Below are positions 1-6,538 of a stretch of 8,358 bases of DNA, piece by piece. How positions within the stretch are numbered: position 1 is the stretch's first letter; the number at the start of each line of letters is the position of its first letter. The notes beneath the pieces are model-generated. The model was given only the letters and a program-made list of their open reading frames with translations, was not told the DNA's origin and did no database searches. A program made the translations under genes and the position numbers. The stretch is from Candidatus Firestonebacteria bacterium RIFOXYA2_FULL_40_8 (GTDB lineage: Bacteria > Oederibacteriota > D2-FULL-39-29), in the NCBI GenBank assembly GCA_001778355.1, contig MFGS01000051.1, positions 1-8,358 on the forward strand, read 5' to 3'.

Positions 1-1390
1 CCTTAGGGATTCCGGGACCTTCATCTTTCACCCACATTTTAACTTCTTTTTCTTTTTCTGAAACCCCCACAAAAATACTGCCGGTACTGCAGAACTTTAA
101 AGCATTTCCTACAATATTTACAACAACTTGCTTCAACCTGTTTGCATCACCCTGAATAATAACTTCATTCGGCATAACTTCTGCCGCCATTGTCAGACCT
201 TTTTGCGCCGCAAGCGGAGCCAGTTCATCAACTACAGACTTAACCAATCCATTTATACCTAACGACACCTTAGTAATGGTCATAATTCCGGCATCGGTTC
301 TCGAGAAATCAAGAACATCATTTACCAATCCCACCAGCCGGCTGGCATTGTTTTTTATTATATCCATAAAGTGTTTAACTTCCGGTGAGACATCTCCCGC
401 GTACCCCCCTGTTATCATATCTATCGAGGCGCTGATTGACGTAAGCGGAGTTTTCAATTCATGTGAGACACTGGAAACAAATTCAGACTTTAGCCTGTCA
501 AGTTCTTTCAATCTTTCATAATTCTTCGCTTCGTTGATAGCAAAAGCCGCGTTATTCGCAAAGATTGAAAATATTTTCAATGCTCTTTCATCAAAGAAAT
601 CCACGCTTTTTAATGAATTAATAGAAATAACCCCGAGAACTCTCTGGTCAAATTTTAAAACCGTAACCATGGAACTTTTAATTTCTTTTCTTGGCTCCTT
701 ACCTTCAAATCTTTTATCGTTCTCCAAACCATTTGTCAGAAGTATAGATTCATGTTTTTCCGCAACCCAGCCCGCTATTTTTTCTCCCAATTTCACTCTT
801 AAGTTTTTTACAATTTCTGCGTTTAATCCTACATGCGCACCAATGGTCAACTCTTTAGTTGCATCATTCATCAGCATTATCGAGCCCGAGTCTCCGCTTA
901 AAAGCTTACAGCCCATATCAAGAATCAACTGAAGCAGCTGGGTTAAACCCATTGATGAACTTAAAGCTTTTGTAACCTCATGAATAGAAATAATTTCTTT
1001 TAGATTTCCCACTTCTACATTAAGTTTTTGTTTTTGCAGGCAGTTTTCAATTTTTTGTCTCAAATAATCAACCTCAAAAGGTTTCGTAATATAATCAAAT
1101 GCCCCAAACTTTATCGCTTCAACAGCAGAATCAATAGTTGCAAACCCGGTCATAATTATTACATCGGTTTTTGGCGAATATTCTTTAACTTTCCGGAGAA
1201 CTCCAATGCCGTCAAGCCCGGGCATCTTTAGGTCCGACAGTACTACATTGTAGTTACCTTCTTTTGTTTTCTCTGCGCCCGCGACTGATGAGTTGGAACT
1301 ATCTATATCATAAGTATCACTCAATATTTCTTTTACGAGCTCTGTTATCATTTCTTCATCATCTATGAGCAGGACTTTTGGTTTATCCAT
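1..1390 (-). CDS. Response regulator-GAF-histidine kinase hybrid (3' end cut by window)
   Basis: Cytoplasmic signalling protein with a receiver at its N-terminus and a kinase core behind it. 463 residues are visible with no stop, so the C-terminal end of the ATPase domain is off the left edge. Seen: receiver about 1-120 with acidic pair D10-D11, phospho-acceptor D53 in LSDLKMPG, T81 and K103 (DYITKPF). A GAF-type domain follows at about 135-285, then a short helix and HisKA with H310 in SHELKTPL. HATPase N-box N429 (GNALKF) and the start of the G1 box (D456, DEGPGIP) are present. No membrane segment is visible. The ATG at 1390 lies 3 bases after the stop of the preceding receiver gene, with AAGG just upstream, so the two genes are almost certainly co-transcribed from the sigma-54 promoter at 1857-1873. 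By family knowledge, phosphorylation of D53 may control the attached kinase. The partner and output are unknown. Confidence 0.93.
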   Translation of the reverse strand, partial: MDKPKVLLIDDEEMITELVKEILSDTYDIDSSNSSVAGAEKTKEGNYNVVLSDLKMPGLDGIGVLRKVKEYSPKTDVIIMTGFATIDSAVEAIKFGAFDYITKPFEVDYLRQKIENCLQKQKLNVEVGNLKEIISIHEVTKALSSSMGLTQLLQLILDMGCKLLSGDSGSIMLMNDATKELTIGAHVGLNAEIVKNLRVKLGEKIAGWVAEKHESILLTNGLENDKRFEGKEPRKEIKSSMVTVLKFDQRVLGVISINSLKSVDFFDERALKIFSIFANNAAFAINEAKNYERLKELDRLKSEFVSSVSHELKTPLTSISASIDMITGGYAGDVSPEVKHFMDIIKNNASRLVGLVNDVLDFSRTDAGIMTITKVSLGINGLVKSVVDELAPLAAQKGLTMAAEVMPNEVIIQGDANRLKQVVVNIVGNALKFCSTGSIFVGVSEKEKEVKMWVKDEGPGIPK

Positions 1391-1393
1391 ATT

Positions 1394-1825
1394 TTACCTT
1401 AACCCTTTTTTTACCAGAATTTTTCTTAATTCTGCCATATTTTTACTTTTAATGGCTCCAACCAGCAATGCTTCCACCAGTTTATTCTTATTTAGACGGT
1501 CTTTAAAGAGGTACTCCTGAATTTCCTCTTTCTTTACGGAAAAACCAATAATCCTGTCGGCTGAATCCGCAAGCGCTATAACCGGAGTATCTTTAACGAT
1601 AGAATAAAAACGCTCAAGTGTTTTAATCCCCTTGCTTTCAGGAAGATCAAGATCAAGAATAATAGAATCAAACACCTCTTTCTGACAAGATTTCAGGGCT
1701 TCCGTCAGATTCGAAACAGTTTTTATTTCAAAAACATTTATTTTCTTTGAACGAAGCATATTAACTATTAATTCTGCTTCATTCTCGTTATCTTCAACCA
1801 GCAAAATCCTTATTTTTGCCTTCAT
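1394..1825 (-). CDS. Single-domain response regulator (CheY-like receiver)
   Basis: A 143-residue stand-alone receiver with no output domain. Seen: acidic pair E11-D12 (LLVEDNENE), phospho-acceptor D58 in ILDLDLPES, and conserved Lys K108 (YLFKDRL). The usual Thr/Ser at the end of beta-4 appears to be Ala (A86 in VIALAD). The ATG at 1825 is chosen because GGAGG sits 6 bases upstream. An in-frame start at 1888 would translate the promoter itself and give a false hydrophobic leader. It is the first gene of the sigma-54-dependent unit and ends 3 bases before the receiver-GAF-kinase gene. By analogy with Spo0F and other stand-alone receivers, it could pass phosphate between the two kinases in this window or act by protein contact. 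That role is inference; the receiver assignment is secure. Confidence 0.92.
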   Translation of the reverse strand: MKAKIRILLVEDNENEAELIVNMLRSKKINVFEIKTVSNLTEALKSCQKEVFDSIILDLDLPESKGIKTLERFYSIVKDTPVIALADSADRIIGFSVKKEEIQEYLFKDRLNKNKLVEALLVGAIKSKNMAELRKILVKKGLR

Positions 1826-1830
1826 ATTAA

Positions 1831-1835
1831 GCCTC
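1831..1835 (-). promoter_or_regulatory. Shine-Dalgarno site deciding the receiver start
   Basis: The minus strand reads GGAGG (the fifth G shared with the boundary of the AGAAGCATG repeat arm) about 6 bases before ATG 1825. This is much stronger than anything before the longer in-frame start at 1888. It agrees with the predicted sigma-54 transcript start near 1846, which would leave the longer start untranscribed. Confidence 0.8.
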
Positions 1836-1869
1836 CATGCTTCTACTACTAATATAAGCAAGAAGCATG
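1836..1869. repeat. Perfect 9-bp inverted repeat overlapping promoter and leader
   Basis: CATGCTTCT at 1836-1844 and its exact complement AGAAGCATG at 1861-1869 are separated by 16 bases. One arm lies inside the sigma-54 promoter between the -24 and -12 elements; the other abuts the Shine-Dalgarno site. If transcription starts near 1846, only one arm is in the RNA, so an RNA hairpin is unlikely. A DNA-level operator is possible but unproven. Confidence 0.5.
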
Positions 1870-1873
1870 CCAG
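1857..1873 (-). promoter_or_regulatory. Sigma-54 (RpoN) promoter of the receiver/hybrid kinase unit
   Basis: The minus strand reads CTGGCATGCTTCTTGCT. Against the known consensus YTGGCACG-N4-TTGCW it has one mismatch (T for C in the -24 block) and the exact 10-base spacing between GG and GC. Setting the C of TTGC (1858) at -12 places the start near 1846, giving a leader of about 21 bases that contains the GGAGG and ends at ATG 1825. A sigma-54 activator is encoded immediately upstream and two enhancer-like palindromes lie at about -74 and -139. No convincing sigma-70 promoter competes in this gap. Confidence 0.85.
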
Positions 1874-1909
1874 ACAAAATCCCTGCATTCTTATAGTACC
1901 TTTTTAACG

Positions 1910-1930
1910 ACTGTGGGATTTTCCAACAGT
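1910..1930. promoter_or_regulatory. Enhancer-like palindrome 1 (about -74 from the sigma-54 start)
   Basis: The core on the minus strand, 1928-1912, is TGTTGGAAAATCCCACA. The dyad extends to 9-base arms, ACTGTTGGA and TCCCACAGT, around a 3-base AAA centre, with 8 of 9 positions pairing. It matches the second site at 15 of 17 core bases. Upstream activating sites of NtrC-type activators are typically palindromes of about 16-17 bp some 80-150 bp before the start. The NtrC-like protein of 2159-3493 is the obvious candidate ligand; binding is inferred. Confidence 0.7.
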
Positions 1931-1976
1931 GCGGAGAGTTCCACTAATATTAATGAAGAAGTAAGGGTTGTTTCAG

Positions 1977-1993
1977 TGTGGGATTATACAACA
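1977..1993. promoter_or_regulatory. Enhancer-like palindrome 2 (about -139 from the sigma-54 start)
   Basis: The minus strand reads TGTTGTATAATCCCACA. It differs from site 1 at only two of 17 positions and has the same orientation. Its own dyad is weaker: the TGTTG half is conserved but the inner bases pair poorly. The centres of the two sites are 65 bp apart, about six helical turns, which would put both on roughly the same DNA face. Confidence 0.65.
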
Positions 1994-1997
1994 ATGT

Positions 1998-2075
1998 GAT
2001 GCAACCTCAATGCTCTTACGCCTTAAAAAGATGCTTTTCTGAGGCTGGTAGTGCTAACCGAGTTGAGGTGAGATC
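1998..2075. other. Potential three-way-junction structure in the intergenic region
   Basis: Imperfect 13-base inverted repeats (1998-2010 and 2063-2075; core ACCTCAA/TTGAGGT perfect) enclose a strong hairpin at 2020-2045. Its 11-base arm GCCTTAAAAAG pairs with CTTTTCTGAGGC around an ATG loop, with one bulged C and one G-T pair. A weak GGT/ACC stem lies at 2047-2059. It sits after the activator stop codon and before enhancer site 2. No U-tract follows on either strand, so it is not a standard intrinsic terminator. I do not recognise it as a known riboswitch, tRNA or attC site. It could be a processed 3' end, a small RNA or a decayed element. Confidence 0.4.
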
Positions 2076-2124
2076 TCCCGTACAAAAATAATGATTTGAT
2101 TAATATTAAGTACGATGCTTCTAT

Positions 2125-2154
2125 TTCGAATTTAGAATTTAAAGCTTCGAATTT
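2125..2154. repeat. AT-rich direct repeats TTCGAATTT
   Basis: TTCGAATTT occurs at 2125-2133 and 2146-2154, a 21-bp period, with AGAATTT between. The tract directly follows the activator gene's stop codon. It looks like low-complexity intergenic repeat DNA; no function can be assigned. Confidence 0.5.
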
Positions 2155-2158
2155 GCTT

Positions 2159-3493
2159 TTACTCTATTTTGTACAGTTTCAATTTACTATACAACGTGGT
2201 CCTGTCTATTCCCAGTATCTGAGCAGTTTTCAGCTTGTTATTATTGTTTTCCGCCAGAACCTTAATAATATGGGACTTCTCAATTTCGGCCAGGGTTTTT
2301 ACTCCGGTTATCTTTATCTCGGATACGCCTCCTACAAACTTGCTTGGAAGGGCGTCCATATCGATTACTTTTCCCTTGCTCATTATTACTGAACTCTCTA
2401 CTACATTTTCAAGTTCTCTAATATTACCCGGCCATTCATAGGCCATCAGTAATTTAAACACATCGCTGCTGACACCTTCAATATCCTTGTTGAATTCCTT
2501 TTTGTATTTATCTATGAACAGATAAAGGAGATACTGAATGTCTTCTTTCCTCTCTCTTAAAGGCGGAAGCTCAATATTTATAATGTTTAACCTGAACAAA
2601 AGATCTTCCCTGAAATTTCCTTCTTTTGTCATTTTTTGCAGATCTTTATTAGTTGCTACAATGACTCGTATATCCGTCTTTTTAGTGACGGTCGAACCAA
2701 CACGGCGATACTCTCCCTGTTCCAATAACCTGAGCAGTTTTGCCTGTAAATTTAAACCCAACTCTCCTATCTCATCTAAAAACAAAGTACCTTTATCGGC
2801 AAACTCTACCAGACCCTTTTTATCTTTTACCGCGCCGGTAAAAGCTCCTTTTTCATGACCAAAAAGTTCACTTTCCATCAGAGATTCCTGAAGCGCCGCG
2901 CAGTTTAAAATGACAAAAGGCTTATCTTTCCTTAAACTCTTTTCGAAAACAGCTTTTGCCGCAAGTTCCTTTCCAGTCCCTGTTTCACCATATATCAAAA
3001 CAGTAGAACCTGAAGGAGCGGCTTTTTCTATTATTTCCATCACCTTAGACATTTTCTTATTTGAACCAAAATATCCCGCATTTTTTAAATCTTCTTTATA
3101 ATCATTCTTCTCTGTTTTCTTAACCCGTTCGTTATAGGCCTTCTCGATCAGAACACTGAGTTCCTTAAATGAAAAAGGTTTAGTCACATAGTCATATGCC
3201 CCTGTTTTAACCGCAGTTACAGCAGTCTCCAAACTTCCAAACGCGGTAAGCATTATCACCTGAATCGCGGAATGGCTTTCTTTAATATTTTTAAGAAGCT
3301 CCATACCGTTCATCACCGGCATCATATAATCCGTGATTACAACATCCGCCTGAAACTCTTTCAGCTTTGCGAGAGCCTCTCTGCCGTTAGCAGCTTTTTC
3401 AGTAATAAAGCCGCTTGACAGCAGATTGCTTTCAAGCAACTCTAATAATTCCGCTTGGTCATCAACAACCAGAACTTTAATTTTTTTGGACAT
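2159..3493 (-). CDS. NtrC-family sigma-54-dependent response regulator
   Basis: A 444-residue DNA-binding activator of RNA polymerase-sigma-54, the normal full length for the family. Receiver about 1-120: D11-D12, phospho-acceptor D55 (ITDYMMP), T83, K105 (YVTKPF). AAA+ domain about 143-380: Walker A GETGTGKE 169-176, sigma-54-contacting GAFTGA 216-221, Walker B LFLDE 237-241, arginine-finger region FREDLLFRLN 294-303, sensor II WPGNIREL 354-361. A Fis-type helix-turn-helix lies at about 400-441 (TAQILGIDRTTLYSKLK). Every key motif is intact. The ATG at 3493 overlaps the kinase stop as TAATG, implying translational coupling, with GGAG 14 bases upstream inside the kinase gene. It is the expected partner of the upstream membrane kinase. 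Its likely target is the sigma-54 promoter 286 bases after its own stop codon. The family is certain; the specific ortholog (NtrC, ZraR, AtoC type) cannot be told. Confidence 0.97.
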   Translation of the reverse strand: MSKKIKVLVVDDQAELLELLESNLLSSGFITEKAANGREALAKLKEFQADVVITDYMMPVMNGMELLKNIKESHSAIQVIMLTAFGSLETAVTAVKTGAYDYVTKPFSFKELSVLIEKAYNERVKKTEKNDYKEDLKNAGYFGSNKKMSKVMEIIEKAAPSGSTVLIYGETGTGKELAAKAVFEKSLRKDKPFVILNCAALQESLMESELFGHEKGAFTGAVKDKKGLVEFADKGTLFLDEIGELGLNLQAKLLRLLEQGEYRRVGSTVTKKTDIRVIVATNKDLQKMTKEGNFREDLLFRLNIINIELPPLRERKEDIQYLLYLFIDKYKKEFNKDIEGVSSDVFKLLMAYEWPGNIRELENVVESSVIMSKGKVIDMDALPSKFVGGVSEIKITGVKTLAEIEKSHIIKVLAENNNNKLKTAQILGIDRTTLYSKLKLYKIE

Positions 3494-6408
3494 TATACTT
3501 TTTTATTCTCCTTTTTGATATTTTCAGCAACAGCTTTGCTCTTCATTAACGCAGGTTCATACTTTTTTAAAGAAGGAAAGCTCATAGTAAATGAACTGCC
3601 TTTACCTTCTTCGCTTTCCGCGGAAATATTCCCTGATAAACTCTGCATAATAGAATAACTGACCGAAAGCCCAAGACCGGTACCGGTTTCTGTTCCGGCT
3701 CCAAAAGCTCCTTTTGTAGTAAAAAACGGGTCAAATAATTTCGGTATATTCTCTTTGGGTATCCCTATACCGTTGTCAATAACAGAGATGAGAATTTCAC
3801 CGTTATTCTCGCTTACTAAGACTTTTATCACTCCGCCATTTTTCACGGCATGAATAGCATTTTGCATCAGATTTAATACAACCTGAACAAGAAGAGCTTC
3901 ATCAATATAAACTTCTTCGTTAAAAAGATACTCCTTTTCTACAACAAGATTCTTTTTCATAGATTGATTACCAAGAAGCTCAAGAACATAATCCACTATT
4001 GACACAACTGTCTGTTTTCTGTAGGTGATCGCTCTTTTCTTCGCAAATTCATTCAATCGCTTGGCAATTAATGCGGCCTGTTTACTTGTTTTAATAACAG
4101 TTTCTGATATTTTGGAATAAAACTCCAGCGTATTTTTCCTCTTAGCCTCTTCCATTGCCAGGCTGATAATTGTAAGCAAATTATTAAACTCATGCGAGAC
4201 ACCTGAAGCCAGCTGACCTATAGCATCAAGTTTTTGCGCTTGTATAAGCTTGCCCTCAAGGGACTTTCGTATTGTAAGATCGGTAACTACCGCAAGAGCC
4301 CCTATAAATTTTCCTTTTTCATCTTTAAGCGGTGTCGATTCTAAACTCGTATAAATCTTCGATCCGTCTTTCCTTGTGAATTCAAAATCGTGCTGTTCCC
4401 TGATTCCATGAATTCTCCGTTCCATATGTATTTTTGCAAGTTTACGAGCTTCCTCATCCATAAAATCATACAAACATTTCCCGAGCATCTCTTCAACCTG
4501 ATAGCCCAGCATATTTGCCATAGATTCATTGACAAACATTGTTCTAGCGTCCGCATCTATAGACCAGATACCTCCGGGTGTTGTTTCTACCAGCGTACGG
4601 TACTTTTTTTCGTTTTCAATTACCGCCTTTTGAGCTCTTTCCCGCCGCAGAGCTACCGCTATTATATTCGCCAGCGCTTCAAGATAACTGACAGACGGTA
4701 TTTCTGAGCCTGTTTTTATTCCCAGAATGGAACAACCAAACAACTCGTTATCATTAAAGCAAGCTAACGTTATAAAGCAATCTAATCCCAGGAGTTTTTT
4801 TATTCCGGCGCTGACTATTGAAGGTACACCGCCAAAACTCAGTTCTGTTAAAGAATCATGTTTTACTACGGTTTTGCCGGTAATTATCTTATATTGTTCA
4901 TCGCTGACACAAGTTACAACTTCATTTGGTTTATTTCCAAGAATCTTAATGACTGTTTCAAGCATCCCTGAATTTCTAAATTTATAATTACTGACTATGA
5001 GTGTTTTTTTCCCAGCATCATAAGAAGAAAACAGGACAACACCAATTTCAGGTCTTTCAATCAATTTCCCCGTAACATATTCTCTTATATCCGAACCCGG
5101 TGTAAGCGCATTTATACCGGAAGTCATTTCATTCAACTCTTCCAGCCAAAGGTTTCGTTGTTCAAGATCGGCATTCAACCGGAATATTCTATGTTCAGTT
5201 TTCTTGGTTTCCGTAATATCTTCAGAGATAGTCAGGATGCACTTTTCACCTTCCAGTTCAAATACCTGGTAGTTTTGACGAAGAAGAATTTCCCTGCCGT
5301 TTGGGATCTTCTGTCTCACTTCCACACCAAAAGCAGAACCGCTTTTCGCTAATTGTTCAACTATCTTCCGCCTGTCTTCCGGGTCCGCGTATACTCCAAG
5401 TTCCAATGAGGTTTTTCCGATAATATATTCCTTTTTCAGTCCCATAAGTTCCGCCGTTGCAGTATTCACATCAATAAAACGACCGTCTTTCATTCGCGTA
5501 ATCATAACCGGAACCGGACTTACATTAAATATCCTTAAATATTTATCTTCCGCTGAATGCAGTACCTCTAATGCCAGCTTTTTCTCTTTCTCTGCTTTCT
5601 CCGCATCAATAAATATCTTTCTTGTCAGCCAGGTCCCTAAATAAATACAAATTATTACAAATATTACAATCTCAAATGCGGCAGTAACTGCAAAGTCAAG
5701 ATTAGTCTGTTTAATTAATATAAATAGTATACTCTGAATAACCACCCCAAAAATAGCAAAAGGTATAATTATTCTCTGAATTTTAGCATTAACACCATCT
5801 CCAGACAAATGTTTAAGTATCAGTGTTTTGTCTCCGCCAAGAGCTATCATTCCAAGGCCGAGGAACAAATCGCACAGTCCGCGATTTAAGGAGATTGGAA
5901 AAGTCTCTCCGCTGTACATTATCGGTGAATCAAAAAGGCAGCCAAGAATTACAGCAAAGCCGATAAATGCCGTAAACATACCAGCCATACTTATAAAATC
6001 ATTAACATACTTATTCCCTCTGATTCTATTTATCAAAAGAAAAGCCACTGAATTAACAATAAAGACGATTCCGGACAAGCGCGATTTATTTTCAGGAAAA
6101 GGGAATAGCTTTATAGAAATGCCAAATAAAATAACAAGACCGCACATCAATACCATAAACAAAAGAGCCGAAATGATATAGTGTAATTTATCGGAGAATA
6201 TTTTGCCTGCCAAACAAACCAGAATTATCCCAAGCAGAAAAAAAGCAACAGCTGAAATTAATGAGATCGGTATAAAATTAACACCAAGACTTGTAAGAAA
6301 CCTCAAACCGGTCAGCCAGCCAAAAAGAGAAACCAGTCCTATTAAAGCTGTAATAACACCGGAAAGAACGGCAAATTTTTCTAATTTTGTCATTTTAATT
6401 GCCGCCAT
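3493..6408 (-). CDS. Membrane PAS-GAF-PAS sensor histidine kinase (NtrB-like core)
   Basis: A 971-residue inner-membrane sensor kinase. Seen: about eight hydrophobic segments in residues 9-263 (near 9-35, 46-69, 76-98, 111-128, 138-159, 178-191, 213-232, 239-263). Then come a Lys/Glu-rich linker, PAS about 285-403, a GAF-like region about 430-590, a second PAS about 597-715, and HisKA with H739 in SHEFNNLL. The HATPase has N850 (MQNAIHAV), D878 (DNGIGIP), an FDPFFTTK F-box and GTGLGLS, ending in a Lys-rich tail. HExxN after the His is the pattern linked to phosphatase activity in HisKA kinases. The ATG at 6408 is chosen over an in-frame GTG at 6423 because AGAGGAGGG lies just before it. It overlaps the activator gene by one base (TAATG) and is its presumed cognate kinase. 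The membrane module has no large extracellular domain, so a membrane-embedded or redox/small-ligand cue is possible. The signal is unknown. Confidence 0.95.
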   Translation of the reverse strand: MAAIKMTKLEKFAVLSGVITALIGLVSLFGWLTGLRFLTSLGVNFIPISLISAVAFFLLGIILVCLAGKIFSDKLHYIISALLFMVLMCGLVILFGISIKLFPFPENKSRLSGIVFIVNSVAFLLINRIRGNKYVNDFISMAGMFTAFIGFAVILGCLFDSPIMYSGETFPISLNRGLCDLFLGLGMIALGGDKTLILKHLSGDGVNAKIQRIIIPFAIFGVVIQSILFILIKQTNLDFAVTAAFEIVIFVIICIYLGTWLTRKIFIDAEKAEKEKKLALEVLHSAEDKYLRIFNVSPVPVMITRMKDGRFIDVNTATAELMGLKKEYIIGKTSLELGVYADPEDRRKIVEQLAKSGSAFGVEVRQKIPNGREILLRQNYQVFELEGEKCILTISEDITETKKTEHRIFRLNADLEQRNLWLEELNEMTSGINALTPGSDIREYVTGKLIERPEIGVVLFSSYDAGKKTLIVSNYKFRNSGMLETVIKILGNKPNEVVTCVSDEQYKIITGKTVVKHDSLTELSFGGVPSIVSAGIKKLLGLDCFITLACFNDNELFGCSILGIKTGSEIPSVSYLEALANIIAVALRRERAQKAVIENEKKYRTLVETTPGGIWSIDADARTMFVNESMANMLGYQVEEMLGKCLYDFMDEEARKLAKIHMERRIHGIREQHDFEFTRKDGSKIYTSLESTPLKDEKGKFIGALAVVTDLTIRKSLEGKLIQAQKLDAIGQLASGVSHEFNNLLTIISLAMEEAKRKNTLEFYSKISETVIKTSKQAALIAKRLNEFAKKRAITYRKQTVVSIVDYVLELLGNQSMKKNLVVEKEYLFNEEVYIDEALLVQVVLNLMQNAIHAVKNGGVIKVLVSENNGEILISVIDNGIGIPKENIPKLFDPFFTTKGAFGAGTETGTGLGLSVSYSIMQSLSGNISAESEEGKGSSFTMSFPSLKKYEPALMKSKAVAENIKKENKKV

Positions 6409-6484
6409 TTTCCCTCCTCTCACGTTGATCTAATCTGATTTCACGGCTTTCAGCAGCCATAATACTGTCAAATACATATTAATT

Positions 6485-6513
6485 AGTTTACTACTAAACA
6501 CATATATAGTCAA
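6485..6513 (-). promoter_or_regulatory. Possible sigma-70 promoter for the kinase-activator operon
   Basis: On the minus strand TTGACT (6513-6508) is followed after 17 bases by TAAACT (6490-6485), 5/6 and 4/6 matches to the consensus with ideal spacing. The start would fall about 70 bases before ATG 6408. A small perfect dyad, GTTTA-N4-TAAAC at 6486-6499, overlaps the -10 side and could be an operator. The DNA is AT-rich, so chance matches are likely. Confidence 0.4.
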
Positions 6514-6538
6514 CCTATTCGCAGACAAAGCCCAACTA

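Noticed and set aside
276..1231. Several plus-strand frames of 67-132 residues over the hybrid kinase
   Set aside because: All are antisense to a continuous receiver-GAF-HisKA reading frame with intact motifs.
1836..1869. RNA hairpin masking the ribosome site of the receiver gene
   Set aside because: The 5' arm lies upstream of the predicted sigma-54 transcript start, so it would not be in the main mRNA; kept only as a DNA repeat.
1826..1888. N-terminal extension of the receiver gene (start at 1888) giving a hydrophobic, signal-like leader
   Set aside because: The extension translates the sigma-54 promoter and leader; a strong GGAGG sits before ATG 1825, and receivers of this type are cytoplasmic and start right before beta-1.
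1889..1918. Sigma-70 promoter using TATAAG near 1894-1899 on the minus strand
   Set aside because: No -35-like hexamer at 16-18 bases upstream; the sigma-54 site is far stronger.
2044..2075. tRNA D-arm-like or attC-like sequence (CTCGGTTAGCAC on the minus strand)
   Set aside because: No acceptor, anticodon or T arm can be drawn, and the attC core motifs do not fit.
2096..2392. Plus-strand reading frame over the activator gene's 3' end
   Set aside because: Antisense shadow of a strongly supported NtrC-family gene; no family similarity or ribosome site.
6409..6423. GTG start at 6423 for the membrane kinase
   Set aside because: It would encode the Shine-Dalgarno itself (RGGK); ATG 6408 has the ideal ribosome-site spacing.
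6516..6538. Second sigma-54 promoter before the kinase gene (TTGGGC...TGCG)
   Set aside because: The GG-to-GC spacing is 8-9 bases rather than the required 10 and the blocks match poorly.
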